Shown here: piece after piece, positions 22,028-29,524 of the stretch
Layout: each line of letters opens with the position of its first letter
Position numbering within the stretch: position 1 is the first letter of the stretch
Virus record (IMG/VR): IMGVR_UViG_3300025712_000024
Coordinates: 1-29,524 of that record
Source: a virus
DNA: 29,524 nucleotides
Reading direction: 5' to 3' (one strand)
Notes under the pieces: model-generated
Told to the model about the DNA's origin: nothing
Databases searched by the model: none
The model's input: only the letters and a program-made list of their open reading frames with translations
Made by a program: the position numbers and the translations under genes

Positions 22028-22584
22028 TGGCAGAATTTAATAACATACAAGAACTATTAGATGACTTCAAGGATAATGTAATCCGTGAAGCAAAAAAAGG
22101 TATTCCAAGAGATACAGGAAATCTTGCAAATAGTTTAAAAGGATATGTTAAAGAATCAAAAAATAGTATTCAAATTTCTTTTGAGATGGATGAATACGGA
22201 TTTTATAAAGATCAAGGTGTAAAAGGAAATAAAAGTTCTAACAAAGGAAACGGACAAAACAAATCGCCTTATAAATTTGGAACAAATAGTTCACTAATAG
22301 GAAAAGCAAACGGTGGTATGTCTGGCATTATGGCAAAATGGGCCAAGCGTAAAGGCTTTCAATGGAAAGATAAAGAGACAGGCAGATTTATGAGCCATAA
22401 GAGTATGGGTTATATTATAGCAAGAAGCATATATTCCAAAGGCTTAAAGCCAAGCTTGTTTTTTACAAAGCCATTTGAAAAGTATTACAATAAACTTCCA
22501 GATGAACTTATGGAAATGTTCGGCTTTGATATGGAAAAACTATTTAATCAAATTACTGAAGAAAACTTTAAACAACTAAAATGA
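22021..22584 (+). CDS. HK97 gp10-like tail completion protein
   Basis: This 187-residue protein begins with a helix (FNNIQELLDDFKDNVIREA), followed by KGIPRDTGNLANSLKG (residues about 23-38). The P-x-D-T-G-x-L-x-x-S motif is the hallmark of the HK97 gp10/phi ETA family, which works at the head-tail connection or tail completion. A basic, Gly/Asn-rich stretch (about 60-90) and helices with FMSHKSMGYIIARSIYSKG follow. It overlaps the preceding gene by 7 bases and the next by 4. Confidence 0.8.
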   Translation: MLMAEFNNIQELLDDFKDNVIREAKKGIPRDTGNLANSLKGYVKESKNSIQISFEMDEYGFYKDQGVKGNKSSNKGNGQNKSPYKFGTNSSLIGKANGGMSGIMAKWAKRKGFQWKDKETGRFMSHKSMGYIIARSIYSKGLKPSLFFTKPFEKYYNKLPDELMEMFGFDMEKLFNQITEENFKQLK

Positions 22585-23672
22585 AATTATCACGAAGTCC
22601 ATACATAATAGAGGTAGACGATGCTACACAAACAGGAAGCAAAATAGAATTATTTTTGGCGAATACACCTGGCTTTTTAGCAAATCCACAATACACACTA
22701 TCTAAATTAATTCCTGCGTCTAACAACACTAAAACTTTTTACAATATAAGTCCTTACGTAAGAGAATACTACACTTTTAACGTGTGGCAAAGTGCGACAG
22801 GTTTAACGTATGGCATCGACACAAGTACAAATTACTTGGTAAACTACAAAGTTAAGTCTTATAACTTGATAGGTGGAACGTATGTATTAAATACAACAGA
22901 AACAGGAACTTTTGTAGATGGCTACAACTACTATATGGATGGCTACAACGCAACAACACCAATAGCACTTTTAGATGAGGGTACTTATTTTTACAACTAC
23001 GATGCTACAATACCAACTACACAAGGTAATGGATTATGGGGCAGTTTTGATTGTGAATTAAGTATAGGAGATGTTGTGAAATATACTGATTTAGTAACAG
23101 GTGCAACATTTACAGACACGGCAACTACTGATGGAGTAAAAAGCTATGCACGAGCATACTTAACTTATGCACCAAACGGTAACAAAGTAGAAATCTTAAT
23201 AGGTGGCGTAACAGAACGTTGGACTGCATACTTTAAGCCACAATGTGAGCCAAAGTATCAGCCAGTAGTTGTGGACTTTATTAATCGTTACGGAAGTTGG
23301 TCAAGAATATTCTTTCAAAAAGTTAAGAAAAGAAGTATCAACGTAAAAACGAATGAATACAAATTCAATCCAAGCGCATTACCTTACTATCCTAACTTGT
23401 CTGGCGATGGTCAATTTAAAGAGTTTAACATAAACGCAAAAGAAACTATTAAGCTAAACACAGGATGGGTTAACGACGACTATGGCGATTATATACAACA
23501 GATGTTATTGAGTGAGAAGGTGCTTCTATTAGATTACGAGGTAAACACGAACTACACTCCTGTAAAAGCCAAAACTAAATCACTTCAAAAACAAGTAGGA
23601 ATAAACGATGGAATGATTAACTATGAGATGGAGTTTGAATTTGCTTACGATTTAATTAACAATGTAGTTTAA
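22581..23672 (+). CDS. Virion tail protein, beta-rich (distal tail candidate)
   Basis: This 363-residue protein is built of alternating strands and turns with many Tyr, Asn and Thr residues (for example SPYIIEVDDATQTGSKIELFL at the start). No helix bundle, signal peptide or catalytic motif is visible. It lies between the gp10-like protein and a large distal-tail protein, and its end shares one base with the latter (AATGA-type overlap at 23672). It probably belongs to the tail tip or baseplate. I recognise it only as a Bacteroidota phage structural protein. Confidence 0.65.
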   Translation: MKLSRSPYIIEVDDATQTGSKIELFLANTPGFLANPQYTLSKLIPASNNTKTFYNISPYVREYYTFNVWQSATGLTYGIDTSTNYLVNYKVKSYNLIGGTYVLNTTETGTFVDGYNYYMDGYNATTPIALLDEGTYFYNYDATIPTTQGNGLWGSFDCELSIGDVVKYTDLVTGATFTDTATTDGVKSYARAYLTYAPNGNKVEILIGGVTERWTAYFKPQCEPKYQPVVVDFINRYGSWSRIFFQKVKKRSINVKTNEYKFNPSALPYYPNLSGDGQFKEFNINAKETIKLNTGWVNDDYGDYIQQMLLSEKVLLLDYEVNTNYTPVKAKTKSLQKQVGINDGMINYEMEFEFAYDLINNVV

Positions 23673-26083
23673 TGAGAACTGTACAAGTATACATAGAGGG
23701 GCAAAGACTTGATTTATTTAAAGACGAAATAATAAGCGTTACAAGTAAGCAGCAAGATATCCAAGATATTAGCAAAGTATTTACTGACTATTCACAAAGC
23801 TTTAGTGTTCCGAGTTCAATTAAAAACGATGCAATATTTAAGCATTTCTATAATAGTGATATTGGCGATTTACAAGATATCAATACAATCTTTGACCACA
23901 ACATCCGAAGAGATGCATACATAGAAATAGACTTAACAACATTTAGACGTGGAAAAATAAGTTTAGAAAAATCAGAAGTAAAAGACAACCAACCTTATAG
24001 TTATCAAATTACTTTCTACGGAGATATATTGGCACTTAAGGATAAATTTCAAGACGATAAATTGGCTGATATGTCTGAACTTGATTTTTATAATTTTGCG
24101 TATGATGGCGCAGCAGTTCAAGACAGAATAACAAATGGAAGCATTACTTATGGTGTTAGGTTTCCTTTAATCTTTAATAGAGATATAACTTATGGAACAG
24201 GTGGAAGCACAGACATAGGAACAACAGGAACAGGAAGTGTTTTGTACAATGAATTATTTCCAGCTATTAAACTACTTTCTTTAATTAACGTAATACAAAC
24301 GAGGTACGGAGTTACGTTTAGTGGAACATTTTTTGGAGATAAAAGATTTAGTAATGCTTATTTGTATTGTAAAAATTCAGAAGATTTTACTTTTGTAACT
24401 GAATCTAAATTAATGGATATAACAAGTGGAAGTACGGATATTATTAATTATAATACAACTAAAACTTATTTAGATTATTTTGATTTAGGTACAGATACAT
24501 TAAGCTTTGGTCAAATATCATTTTCAGAAGCATTTCCAGGAGCAACGCCTGGTCTTCAAGCTGCATTTCTATATAGTGTTGTTTTAGAAATTAATTCTGT
24601 AAATCCAGCAACACCACAAACAATATTTTATATTGATGTAATATTGAATAACCAAGTAGTTCAAACAATAACTGCACAATCTCCTGGAACAACACAAATT
24701 ATTGAGGGTAGTAGTGTAAATACACCTAACACTAATTATAGTTTTAGATTTAGGGCTCAAAATGCTTTATCAGTTACTTTTAAAATTACTTATCAGCAAC
24801 TTACATATATTGACACAGGTAGTGGCATTGATACGGCTATAAATAGATATTATGGAACAGGAGCAGTAAGTGTAAATAATGATTTTAGTGTTGTTAACTA
24901 CGTTCCAGATATGACCGTAAGCGACTTCTTTAAAGGAGTTCTAAAGATGTTTAATTTAACTTGCTATGGAACGGCAGAAAATGTGTTTCAAGTTGAGCCG
25001 TTAGACGATTGGTATGCGAAAGGCGCAGTTGTAGATATCACGAAATACACGGATATAAAAAGCATAAACATAGACAGGCTTAAATTATTTAAAACAATAG
25101 AATTTAACTACCAAGAAAGTGAAAGTGCTACAAATACAATATTTAAAAATCTTACAGGTCGTGGCTATGGAAACACGAAGAACACTTTTGATTATGATGG
25201 TGGTGCTTTTAAAGTAGAATTGCCTTTTGAAAATATGATGATGCAAAAGTTTCAAGGCACGAATCTACAAATAGGCGAAACAATAAATCAAGATGGAAAC
25301 AAGTACGTTCCTAAACCTATGATAATTTATGAGTACGAAGAATTAGCACAAGATTATAGATTTACAGATGAAACAAGTACAAGCACTTTAACAGAGTATG
25401 TTCCTTTCGGACAAGATGTAAAAGTATTGACTGAAAACTACACACTTAATTTTAATGCAGACATAAGCACCTTAACAAACATAGCTGAACAGAATACACT
25501 TTTTAAAACATATTATTCTGGATATTTACTTAATCTGTTTAATTTAAAGAATAGAAGAACAACCATAAAAACGAATCTACCTGTAAGCCTATTAACTGAA
25601 TTACGTTTGAATGACAGGCTAATTATTAGAGATAAAAGATACATTATAGAATCAATGAAATCTAATCTCAATACTGGCGATGTAGATTTTGTTTTGATAA
25701 ATGATTTTAGACCTGTTATTGCTATCGGTGGAGGTGGTCCAACAGAGCCATTAATTCCAAGTGATGTATCACAATGTTTAGACGTTAGAATCTTATTTCC
25801 TAACGGAGTAGTTCAAGCAGATATAACTTGTAGCAATCCAAGTGTAACGATTACGCCAAGCACTTTAACAAGTGAGGGTACGATTCAAGTATGTATTCCA
25901 GACAATCCAAATACTACAACGGTACTAAAAACTGAAGATGATATAGACTACATAAACACGGAAGATACTAAACGAGTAAGAACAGAAGAGGGAACTATTG
26001 AACTATACACTTTAGTTGTTACTTATACATTCAGTAACGGAACACAAACAAGCAACCAAATATTTATCCAACAACAACCGTAA
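23672..26083 (+). CDS. Large distal-tail / baseplate protein
   Basis: This 803-residue protein starts TVQVYIEGQRLDLFKDEII and DISKVFTDYSQSFSVPSS, a block I associate with the N-terminal baseplate-ring part of tail proteins in Bacteroidota phages. The middle (about 170-400) is beta-rich and Thr/Ser-rich; MTVSDFFKGVLKMFNLTCYGTAE (as pieces, about 414-436) starts a Tal-like segment. The final ~110 residues form a separate Ig-like domain after the Gly-rich hinge IGGGGPTEP. It probably caps the tube and touches the host surface. No lytic domain was found. Confidence 0.7.
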   Translation: MRTVQVYIEGQRLDLFKDEIISVTSKQQDIQDISKVFTDYSQSFSVPSSIKNDAIFKHFYNSDIGDLQDINTIFDHNIRRDAYIEIDLTTFRRGKISLEKSEVKDNQPYSYQITFYGDILALKDKFQDDKLADMSELDFYNFAYDGAAVQDRITNGSITYGVRFPLIFNRDITYGTGGSTDIGTTGTGSVLYNELFPAIKLLSLINVIQTRYGVTFSGTFFGDKRFSNAYLYCKNSEDFTFVTESKLMDITSGSTDIINYNTTKTYLDYFDLGTDTLSFGQISFSEAFPGATPGLQAAFLYSVVLEINSVNPATPQTIFYIDVILNNQVVQTITAQSPGTTQIIEGSSVNTPNTNYSFRFRAQNALSVTFKITYQQLTYIDTGSGIDTAINRYYGTGAVSVNNDFSVVNYVPDMTVSDFFKGVLKMFNLTCYGTAENVFQVEPLDDWYAKGAVVDITKYTDIKSINIDRLKLFKTIEFNYQESESATNTIFKNLTGRGYGNTKNTFDYDGGAFKVELPFENMMMQKFQGTNLQIGETINQDGNKYVPKPMIIYEYEELAQDYRFTDETSTSTLTEYVPFGQDVKVLTENYTLNFNADISTLTNIAEQNTLFKTYYSGYLLNLFNLKNRRTTIKTNLPVSLLTELRLNDRLIIRDKRYIIESMKSNLNTGDVDFVLINDFRPVIAIGGGGPTEPLIPSDVSQCLDVRILFPNGVVQADITCSNPSVTITPSTLTSEGTIQVCIPDNPNTTTVLKTEDDIDYINTEDTKRVRTEEGTIELYTLVVTYTFSNGTQTSNQIFIQQQP

Positions 26084-26271
26084 TGATTAAAAACATAGTA
26101 GACTTATTAGCAATAGACGATTTTTATAATGGCAGCTACAATGTACAAGTGGCGAAAGGATTATATAGTTATGAAACAGGAGTGAAAGGAATTTATAAGC
26201 AAAAGAAAAGAATGAACTTGTTAAAAACACGAAATAAAGACACACTCAAATGGCTGAAACAAGAACTATAA
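26083..26271 (+). CDS. Small basic protein between distal-tail and tape measure genes
   Basis: This 62-residue protein starts in a TAATG overlap with the previous stop and ends 22 bases into the tape measure gene. The first half (IVDLLAIDDFYNGSYNVQVAKGL) looks folded; the second half is Lys/Arg-rich (KGIYKQKKRMNLLKTRNKD). Function is unknown. Tight packing and overlap on both sides support a real gene. A small tail-tip accessory protein is the most natural guess. Confidence 0.6.
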   Translation: MIKNIVDLLAIDDFYNGSYNVQVAKGLYSYETGVKGIYKQKKRMNLLKTRNKDTLKWLKQEL

Positions 26272-28742
26272 ACGTAAACATCAAAAACAATGCTGATAAA
26301 ACGGCAAAAGATTTTGATAATTTAAATGATTCGTTAGACGAAACTGCAAAAGCAAACGAGCAGGTAAATGAATCGTTTGATACAGGAGCAACATTTGCTA
26401 AAAGATATGGAGATGCCATAGAGCCACTTACTACACGAATGGGCGAAGCAGAAGATCGTCTTTATGAATTAGCACTTGCAGGAGATACGGCTTCACAAGA
26501 ATATCAAGAACTATTAACCAAAGTAGGAGAATATCGTAAAGTTCAAATACAAACGGATTTAGCAGTAGATGGCGCAGCGACTACAATGACGCAAAAGTTA
26601 GGTAGTGCGTTAAATGGTGCTACAAGTGGCTTTGCAGCTACACAAGGTGCTATGGCTTTGTTTGGAGATGAGAACCAAGCACTTGAAGAATCACTTTTAA
26701 AAGTTCAATCTGCATTAGCTATACAGCAAGGAGTACAAGGTCTTACAGAAGCTTACAGAGAATTATCAATAGGTAGTAAATTGGCAGCAGCAGGACAAGC
26801 AGCATTTACTTTTGTTACTGGTGGTGCAACAACAGGATTAAAGTTGTTTAGAGCAGCACTTATTAGTACAGGTGTGGGTGCTTTAGTTGTAGGTATTGGT
26901 TTACTCGTGGCAAATTTTGACAAGGTTAAAGAAGTATTAACAGATGTAAACAAAGGCTTTAAGGAGGGTGGCTTATTAACAAAGGCACTAATGATTTCTT
27001 TCGCTCCTTTAATCGCCACGGTTAAAGTATTTCAAAAAGGTCTAAAAGCATTAGGTATAGCTCAGGGCAAAAATGCAGAACAAGAAAAAGCAGATGCTAA
27101 AAGACGTGAAGAAGAAGCAAAAGCAGACGAAGATAGATGGAATGATAAAAAAGACAGGCTAAATAAAGAATATGAGTTAAAACGAAAATTAGCACAAAAA
27201 GAAATTGCTTTAGCAAAAGCAAAGGGTGAAGAAACAAGAGAAGCAGAACGAAAAATAATAACAGACGCAATAGCTGATGCTGAAAAAAACGCAAAAGACG
27301 ACAAGGATAAATTTGAAGAAGAAACTAGAGATACTATTGATAGTATTCAAAAAAGAATAGATGCAAAAAAGAAGGCACAAAAAGTAATACAAAAAATAGA
27401 GGCTGAGGGTATAAAAGATAGGTCTGATTTATCTGTTGTAGAATCCCAAATTTTAAGAAATGCTCGTGTAAATATGTATACCCATACATTTGAGATTGAA
27501 AGACAATTAGAAGCATCAAATAAAAGATTAAATGAATTTAGGAATAAAGAGACTAAGAAATGGATAACAACTACTAAAGGTGACGTTGAATCTTTACAAA
27601 AAGATTTAGAAATTTTTGACGCTGAAGAAGTAAAGGATAATGCAGACAAATTAAAACAAAAACAAGAAGATAGATTAAACACTGCCAGAAAAATAGAAGA
27701 CCTTGAGAACTCTTTACTAAAGGACGGAATAGAGAAAGACCTTGAAATCAATAGAGACAAGTTTAGAAGACTACAAGAGGATGCCAAGAAAAACACGAAG
27801 CTAACTGCAAAAGAAAGAGCAGCGTTAAAAGACCTTTATGACAAGCAAGAACTTGCACAACAAAAAGTAATTAATAAAAAGTACGTTGATTTAGAAAAAG
27901 AGAAAAACAAAAAAATTGATGAAGAAAAAGCTAAAGCAAATCAAGAAAGAATAGATAAAGAAGATGCTTTATTTCAGTTAGAACTTGACTTAATGAAAGA
28001 CAGGCAAATGGCAGAAATAATTGCTTTGTCACAAAGTTATGAAGCAAAGTATTTACTTGCACAAGATAATGCAGAACTTACAAAACAATTAGAAGCACAA
28101 TTTTTAATAGATCAAGCTGCAATAGAAGATCAATTTAGATTAGAAAAGTTGGCCAAAGACAAAGAGGCATCAGATAAACAAAAAGACTTAATAGAATCCG
28201 AAAGACAAGCAAGACTTGAAGCAATACAAAAAGGTTTAGAATATGCGCAACAAGGTGCAGACGCAATTCAACAAATTGGCGATTTAGTTTTTTCTAATAA
28301 AATGGCTAAACTTGAAGAGGGAAGTAAGGAAGAAGAAGAACTTGCAAGAAAACAATTTAAGTTTAACAAAGCGATGCAGTTAGGGGGTGCTATTATAGAT
28401 GCAGGTAAGGCAATTACAGCTTCTCTTGCTTCTGCTCCTATTGCTATTGGGCCTGTTCCTAATCCTGCTGGTATAGCATCTCTTGCGTTTGCAGCTACAA
28501 CGTCTGCCGTAAATATTGCGAAAATTGCTTCTACTAAATTTGAATCAACTGGCGATCCTGCTGACACACCTACGCCAAATATAGACGAATCAGCAGCACC
28601 TAATTTTAACGTTGTTGGAGATAGTGGAATAAATCAAATAGCACAATTACAACAACAACCTGTACAAGCTTTTGTAGTTAGTGGAGAAGTAACGACAAGC
28701 CAAGCACTTGACAGAAACAGAGTACAAAATGCAACACTATAA
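26250..28742 (+). CDS. Tail tape measure protein
   Basis: This 830-residue protein is the longest in the window. It is largely helical with long charged coiled-coil stretches (about residues 270-680), one hydrophobic segment around 200-225 (ALISTGVGALVVGIGLLVA) and another around 710-760 (AIIDAGKAITASLASAPIAIG). The end, QPVQAFVVSGEVTTSQALDRN, is a typical tail of Bacteroidota tape measures. At roughly 1.5 angstrom per residue it predicts a tail of about 125 nm, as in a siphovirus. It lies after the distal-tail genes, the reverse of the lambda order. Confidence 0.85.
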   Translation: MAETRTINVNIKNNADKTAKDFDNLNDSLDETAKANEQVNESFDTGATFAKRYGDAIEPLTTRMGEAEDRLYELALAGDTASQEYQELLTKVGEYRKVQIQTDLAVDGAATTMTQKLGSALNGATSGFAATQGAMALFGDENQALEESLLKVQSALAIQQGVQGLTEAYRELSIGSKLAAAGQAAFTFVTGGATTGLKLFRAALISTGVGALVVGIGLLVANFDKVKEVLTDVNKGFKEGGLLTKALMISFAPLIATVKVFQKGLKALGIAQGKNAEQEKADAKRREEEAKADEDRWNDKKDRLNKEYELKRKLAQKEIALAKAKGEETREAERKIITDAIADAEKNAKDDKDKFEEETRDTIDSIQKRIDAKKKAQKVIQKIEAEGIKDRSDLSVVESQILRNARVNMYTHTFEIERQLEASNKRLNEFRNKETKKWITTTKGDVESLQKDLEIFDAEEVKDNADKLKQKQEDRLNTARKIEDLENSLLKDGIEKDLEINRDKFRRLQEDAKKNTKLTAKERAALKDLYDKQELAQQKVINKKYVDLEKEKNKKIDEEKAKANQERIDKEDALFQLELDLMKDRQMAEIIALSQSYEAKYLLAQDNAELTKQLEAQFLIDQAAIEDQFRLEKLAKDKEASDKQKDLIESERQARLEAIQKGLEYAQQGADAIQQIGDLVFSNKMAKLEEGSKEEEELARKQFKFNKAMQLGGAIIDAGKAITASLASAPIAIGPVPNPAGIASLAFAATTSAVNIAKIASTKFESTGDPADTPTPNIDESAAPNFNVVGDSGINQIAQLQQQPVQAFVVSGEVTTSQALDRNRVQNATL

Positions 28743-28749
28743 ACAAATA

Positions 28750-28761
28750 AAAGTTATTATA
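28750..28761 (+). promoter_or_regulatory. Start-proximal motif AAAGTTATTATA before the prohead protease
   Basis: This is an exact copy of the shared motif between the tape measure stop and the protease ATG at 28764. The 21-base spacer has no terminator or host-type promoter box. It marks the first gene of the head-assembly block. Confidence 0.45.
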
Positions 28762-28763
28762 AT

Positions 28764-29363
28764 ATGAGCAGTGAATCAAAAACATTTAAAATCGTAGAAC
28801 TTATAATTGATCCAAACGATGAACAAAGTGGAATAGACGCAATTTCTTTAGTAGAAACTCCTGCGATTGAATCCAACTTCATCGCACTTTCTAAACAAAA
28901 ACACGAACTATATCTAAAAGAGATTAACGCAGAAAAGAAAATTTTAATGGGTGCTGCACTTATTCCAGATAAAAGTATTTACAGAAGAAACGACAAAGGC
29001 GACGAATACTATATTTACTTTTCTAAAAACACGGTACGACAGGCAAGTGAATTATTCTTTAAAAAATCGAATCATAAAAACGCAACCTTTGAACACGAAA
29101 ATAAAATTGATGGCGTTACAATCGTTGAAAGTTGGATAGTAGAAGATAGCAAGAAAGACAAAACGGCTTTATATGGCTTAGATGTACCTGTAGGCACTTG
29201 GATGGTATCGGCAAAGATAGACGATCAAGAACTATACGACAAAGCAAAGTCTGGCGAAATAAAAGGATTTAGTATTGAAGGTTATTTTGCAGACAGATAC
29301 GATATGAGTAAAGACGATAAAAAAACGGAAACAATAAACAAACTAAAAGACCTATTGAAATGA
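28764..29363 (+). CDS. Prohead maturation protease, XkdF-like
   Basis: This 199-residue protein resembles XkdF-type putative serine proteases: DEQSGIDAISLVETPAIESNFIAL (as pieces, residues about 18-41), MGAALIPDKSIYRR, FEHENKIDGVTIVESWIVED and VGTWMVSAKIDDQELYDKAKSGEIKGFSIEGYF. The last block is a strong family mark. It should process the scaffold-like protein (549) and perhaps the capsid protein during head maturation. Catalytic residues cannot be assigned with certainty. The motif AAAGTTATTATA precedes its ATG. It overlaps the next small gene by 4 bases. Confidence 0.82.
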   Translation: MSSESKTFKIVELIIDPNDEQSGIDAISLVETPAIESNFIALSKQKHELYLKEINAEKKILMGAALIPDKSIYRRNDKGDEYYIYFSKNTVRQASELFFKKSNHKNATFEHENKIDGVTIVESWIVEDSKKDKTALYGLDVPVGTWMVSAKIDDQELYDKAKSGEIKGFSIEGYFADRYDMSKDDKKTETINKLKDLLK

Positions 29364-29500
29364 GTAAAAAGAAAGTAGAAAGGCCACAAGCACAAAGCAG
29401 TCCTAAAAACTCACGTAAAGCTTGTTTATGTGAAGACAATACATATTCAACAAAGTGTTGTAAAGGCACTATAAGAAATCAAGGAATCGGCAACATATAA
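29360..29500 (+). CDS. Small Cys-rich phage protein (complete copy)
   Basis: This 46-residue basic protein starts in an ATGA overlap with the protease stop. After a Lys/Arg/Gln-rich head, the second half reads CLCEDNTYSTKCC (Cys22, Cys24, Cys33, Cys34) and ends with QGIGNI. Four Cys in C-x-C and C-C pairs could hold one zinc ion or form disulphides. I have seen similar C-L-C ... Y-S-x-x-CC ... QGIG endings in Bacteroidota phages but know no function. Position between protease and scaffold genes suggests head assembly. The left-end copy (1-117) has Arg in place of Ser13. Confidence 0.75.
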   Translation: MSKKKVERPQAQSSPKNSRKACLCEDNTYSTKCCKGTIRNQGIGNI

Positions 29501-29524
29501 TCCAAAAATGCAACAAACAATTTA
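29384..29524. repeat. Terminal direct repeat, right copy
   Basis: This is the second copy of the 141-bp end repeat, identical to 1-141 except for one base (29398). It carries most of the small Cys-rich gene that begins at 29360, and then the spacer that leads, after circularisation, into the gene at 160. Confidence 0.9.

Noticed and set aside
27347-27796. Long minus-strand open frames inside the tape measure gene (also 27062-27392, 26753-27019, 28268-28567)
   Set aside because: They lie opposite strongly coding, Lys/Glu-rich helical sequence, which leaves the reverse frames open as Phe/Ser/Leu-rich strings. No start context, domain or conservation-like pattern is visible.
28951-29139. Second + strand frame inside the protease gene
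   Set aside because: Fully contained in the XkdF-like coding region, no start signal of its own, composition of a shadow frame.
1-29524. CRISPR array, tRNA genes, insertion sequences, integrase and attachment sites
   Set aside because: No regularly spaced long repeats, cloverleaf-like sequences, transposase or recombinase motifs were found on reading; absence by eye is not proof for tRNAs.

Overview
The window looks like one complete, circularly assembled genome of a small tailed bacteriophage, probably a siphovirus, infecting a member of the Bacteroidota (Flavobacteriia-like). The evidence is: very AT-rich DNA; every gene on the + strand; Bacteroidota-type -7 promoter boxes (TAnnTTTG) and almost no Shine-Dalgarno sequences; and a gene set I associate with Bacteroidota phages (GxxDFSG-type C5 methyltransferase, ERF, NinG, DUF6291-like replication protein, XkdF-like protease, tape measure with a VVSGEVTT-type tail). 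The first 141 bases recur at the end (29384-29524) with one mismatch, so the non-redundant length is about 29,383 bp. I see no integrase, CI-type repressor, tRNA, CRISPR array or DNA polymerase. That suggests a lytic phage (or one without recognisable lysogeny genes) that uses the host replisome. No gene-free stretch exceeds about 130 bases.

Layout. (1) Virion module, 18252 through the end of the window and wrapping to 7561. It starts with a phage sigma-like factor (18252), then a CxC/CxxC protein, small and large terminase, a tail assembly chaperone with a -1 frameshift (slippery U7 at 21297-21303), tail completion proteins, two large distal-tail proteins, the tape measure, the prohead protease and a small Cys-rich protein. 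Across the junction come a coiled-coil protein, a scaffold-like protein, the major capsid protein, a probable tail tube protein, a portal with a MuF-like C-terminal extension, a connector and two adhesin-type proteins (one LamG). (2) Lysis module, 7561-9256: a small two-helix membrane protein, a holin, a zinc amidase and a one-gene spanin (lipobox plus C-terminal membrane helix), followed by a metallophosphoesterase. (3) Early, DNA-metabolism module, 10248-18125: small unknown proteins, a DnaA-domain-IV-like protein, a ParB-methyltransferase fusion, a PD-(D/E)XK nuclease, a DUF6291-type replication protein, a RecA/DnaB-like ATPase, a C5 methyltransferase, NinG, ERF annealing protein, a PD-(D/E)XK exonuclease, a tiny ribbon-helix-helix protein and a DUF736-like protein with an SSB-like acidic tip.

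Control. Four host-type promoters (-7 boxes at 10218, 13027, 16513 and 18229) all lie in or at the edge of the early module. The first carries two perfect 10-bp direct repeats two helical turns apart, likely an operator. The second starts a compact RNA of about 79 nt in which two helices interleave (pseudoknot or mutually exclusive pairing) and which ends in nine U residues just before the replication gene; this is the most unusual element in the window. Virion genes lack TAnnTTTG boxes. Four of them instead share a start-proximal motif, AAAGTTATTATA, which may be a translation signal or linked to the phage sigma factor. Rho-independent terminators follow the capsid, tail tube and early modules.
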